A DNA stretch of 6,157 nucleotides, taken from assembly GCA_028691175.1 (NCBI GenBank), contig JAQUZU010000110.1, positions 1-6,157 on the forward strand, given 5' to 3'. Made by a program: the position numbers and the translations under genes. Below, one piece after another: positions 6,077 to 6,157 of the stretch (within the stretch, counting starts at the first letter, position 1; each line of letters starts with the position of its first letter). The DNA is from Candidatus Kapaibacterium sp. Lineage in GTDB: Bacteria > Bacteroidota > Ignavibacteria > Kapaibacteriales > UBA2268. The notes under the pieces were generated by a model. The model was not told where the DNA came from. It ran no database searches and worked only from the letters and a program-made list of their open reading frames with translations.

Positions 6077-6157
6077 TTAAGCAAGTGCGTTGCTGTGTTC
6101 GAGATGTCTTGTGCGCAGATTTATCCGATGATCAATCCATTCGCGACGATCTTCGAG
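6077..6157 (-). CDS. C-terminal fragment of an unidentified protein, start beyond window
   Basis: On the minus strand an open frame enters from the right edge and ends at TAA (6079-6077), giving 26 residues. They are rich in charged residues and histidine, with the core REWIDHRINLRTRHLEH and the end SNALA. The composition (amphipathic, Arg/Glu/His, a single Trp) and the gene-like codons suggest a real soluble C-terminus rather than chance, and the frame points the same way as the ClC gene 64 bp downstream. I do not recognise the family, and 26 residues are too few to assign a function. Confidence 0.5.
   Translation of the reverse strand, partial: LEDRREWIDHRINLRTRHLEHSNALA

Noticed and set aside
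1..6157. A mobile element, CRISPR array, toxin-antitoxin pair, defence cassette or other new system
   Set aside because: No transposase, integrase, spaced direct repeats, target-site duplications or accessory-type gene cluster was seen. The genes are mainly housekeeping or envelope types, and no tRNA-associated insertion flanks tRNA-Leu within the window.

Overview
The window looks like an ordinary chromosomal stretch from a Bacteroidota-type bacterium (Bacteroidota, or the related Chlorobiota/Ignavibacteriota lineages), of moderate-to-low GC by eye. Four clues support this. Several upstream regions carry elements resembling the TTTG / TAnnTTTG promoter class of this group. Shine-Dalgarno sequences are weak or absent before several genes. 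The ClC protein has the sequence style of the CBS-containing ClC clade of these phyla. A lipoprotein carries 23-residue leucine-rich repeats. The phylum call is inference; no rRNA or other marker gene is present.

Layout, left to right. Positions 1-1129 (minus) hold the N-terminal 376 residues of a LolC/LolE-type ABC transporter permease that runs off the left edge. A divergent intergenic region of 128 bp separates it from an RsuA/RluB-family rRNA pseudouridine synthase (1258-2004, plus). A probable two-gene transcription unit follows on plus: a small secreted protein of unknown function (2069-2566) and a TlpA-like thioredoxin-fold protein (2593-3180), closed by a strong intrinsic terminator (3201-3235). 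Then on minus, read right to left, come the end of an unidentified gene (6077-6157), a ClC chloride channel/transporter with two CBS domains (4267-6012), an LRR lipoprotein (3479-4192), tRNA-Leu(GAG) (3296-3378) and its terminator (3262-3293). The plus and minus blocks converge between 3181 and 3296, where two terminators stand back to back.

Most genes serve the cell envelope: lipoprotein export, exported thiol chemistry, anion transport and a surface or periplasmic LRR lipoprotein. They do not form one recognisable pathway. I found no mobile element, CRISPR array, phage gene, toxin-antitoxin pair or defence system. The points most worth a second look are the non-canonical anion-pathway residues of the ClC protein, the uncharacterised secreted partner of the TlpA-like protein, and the set of similar promoter candidates.
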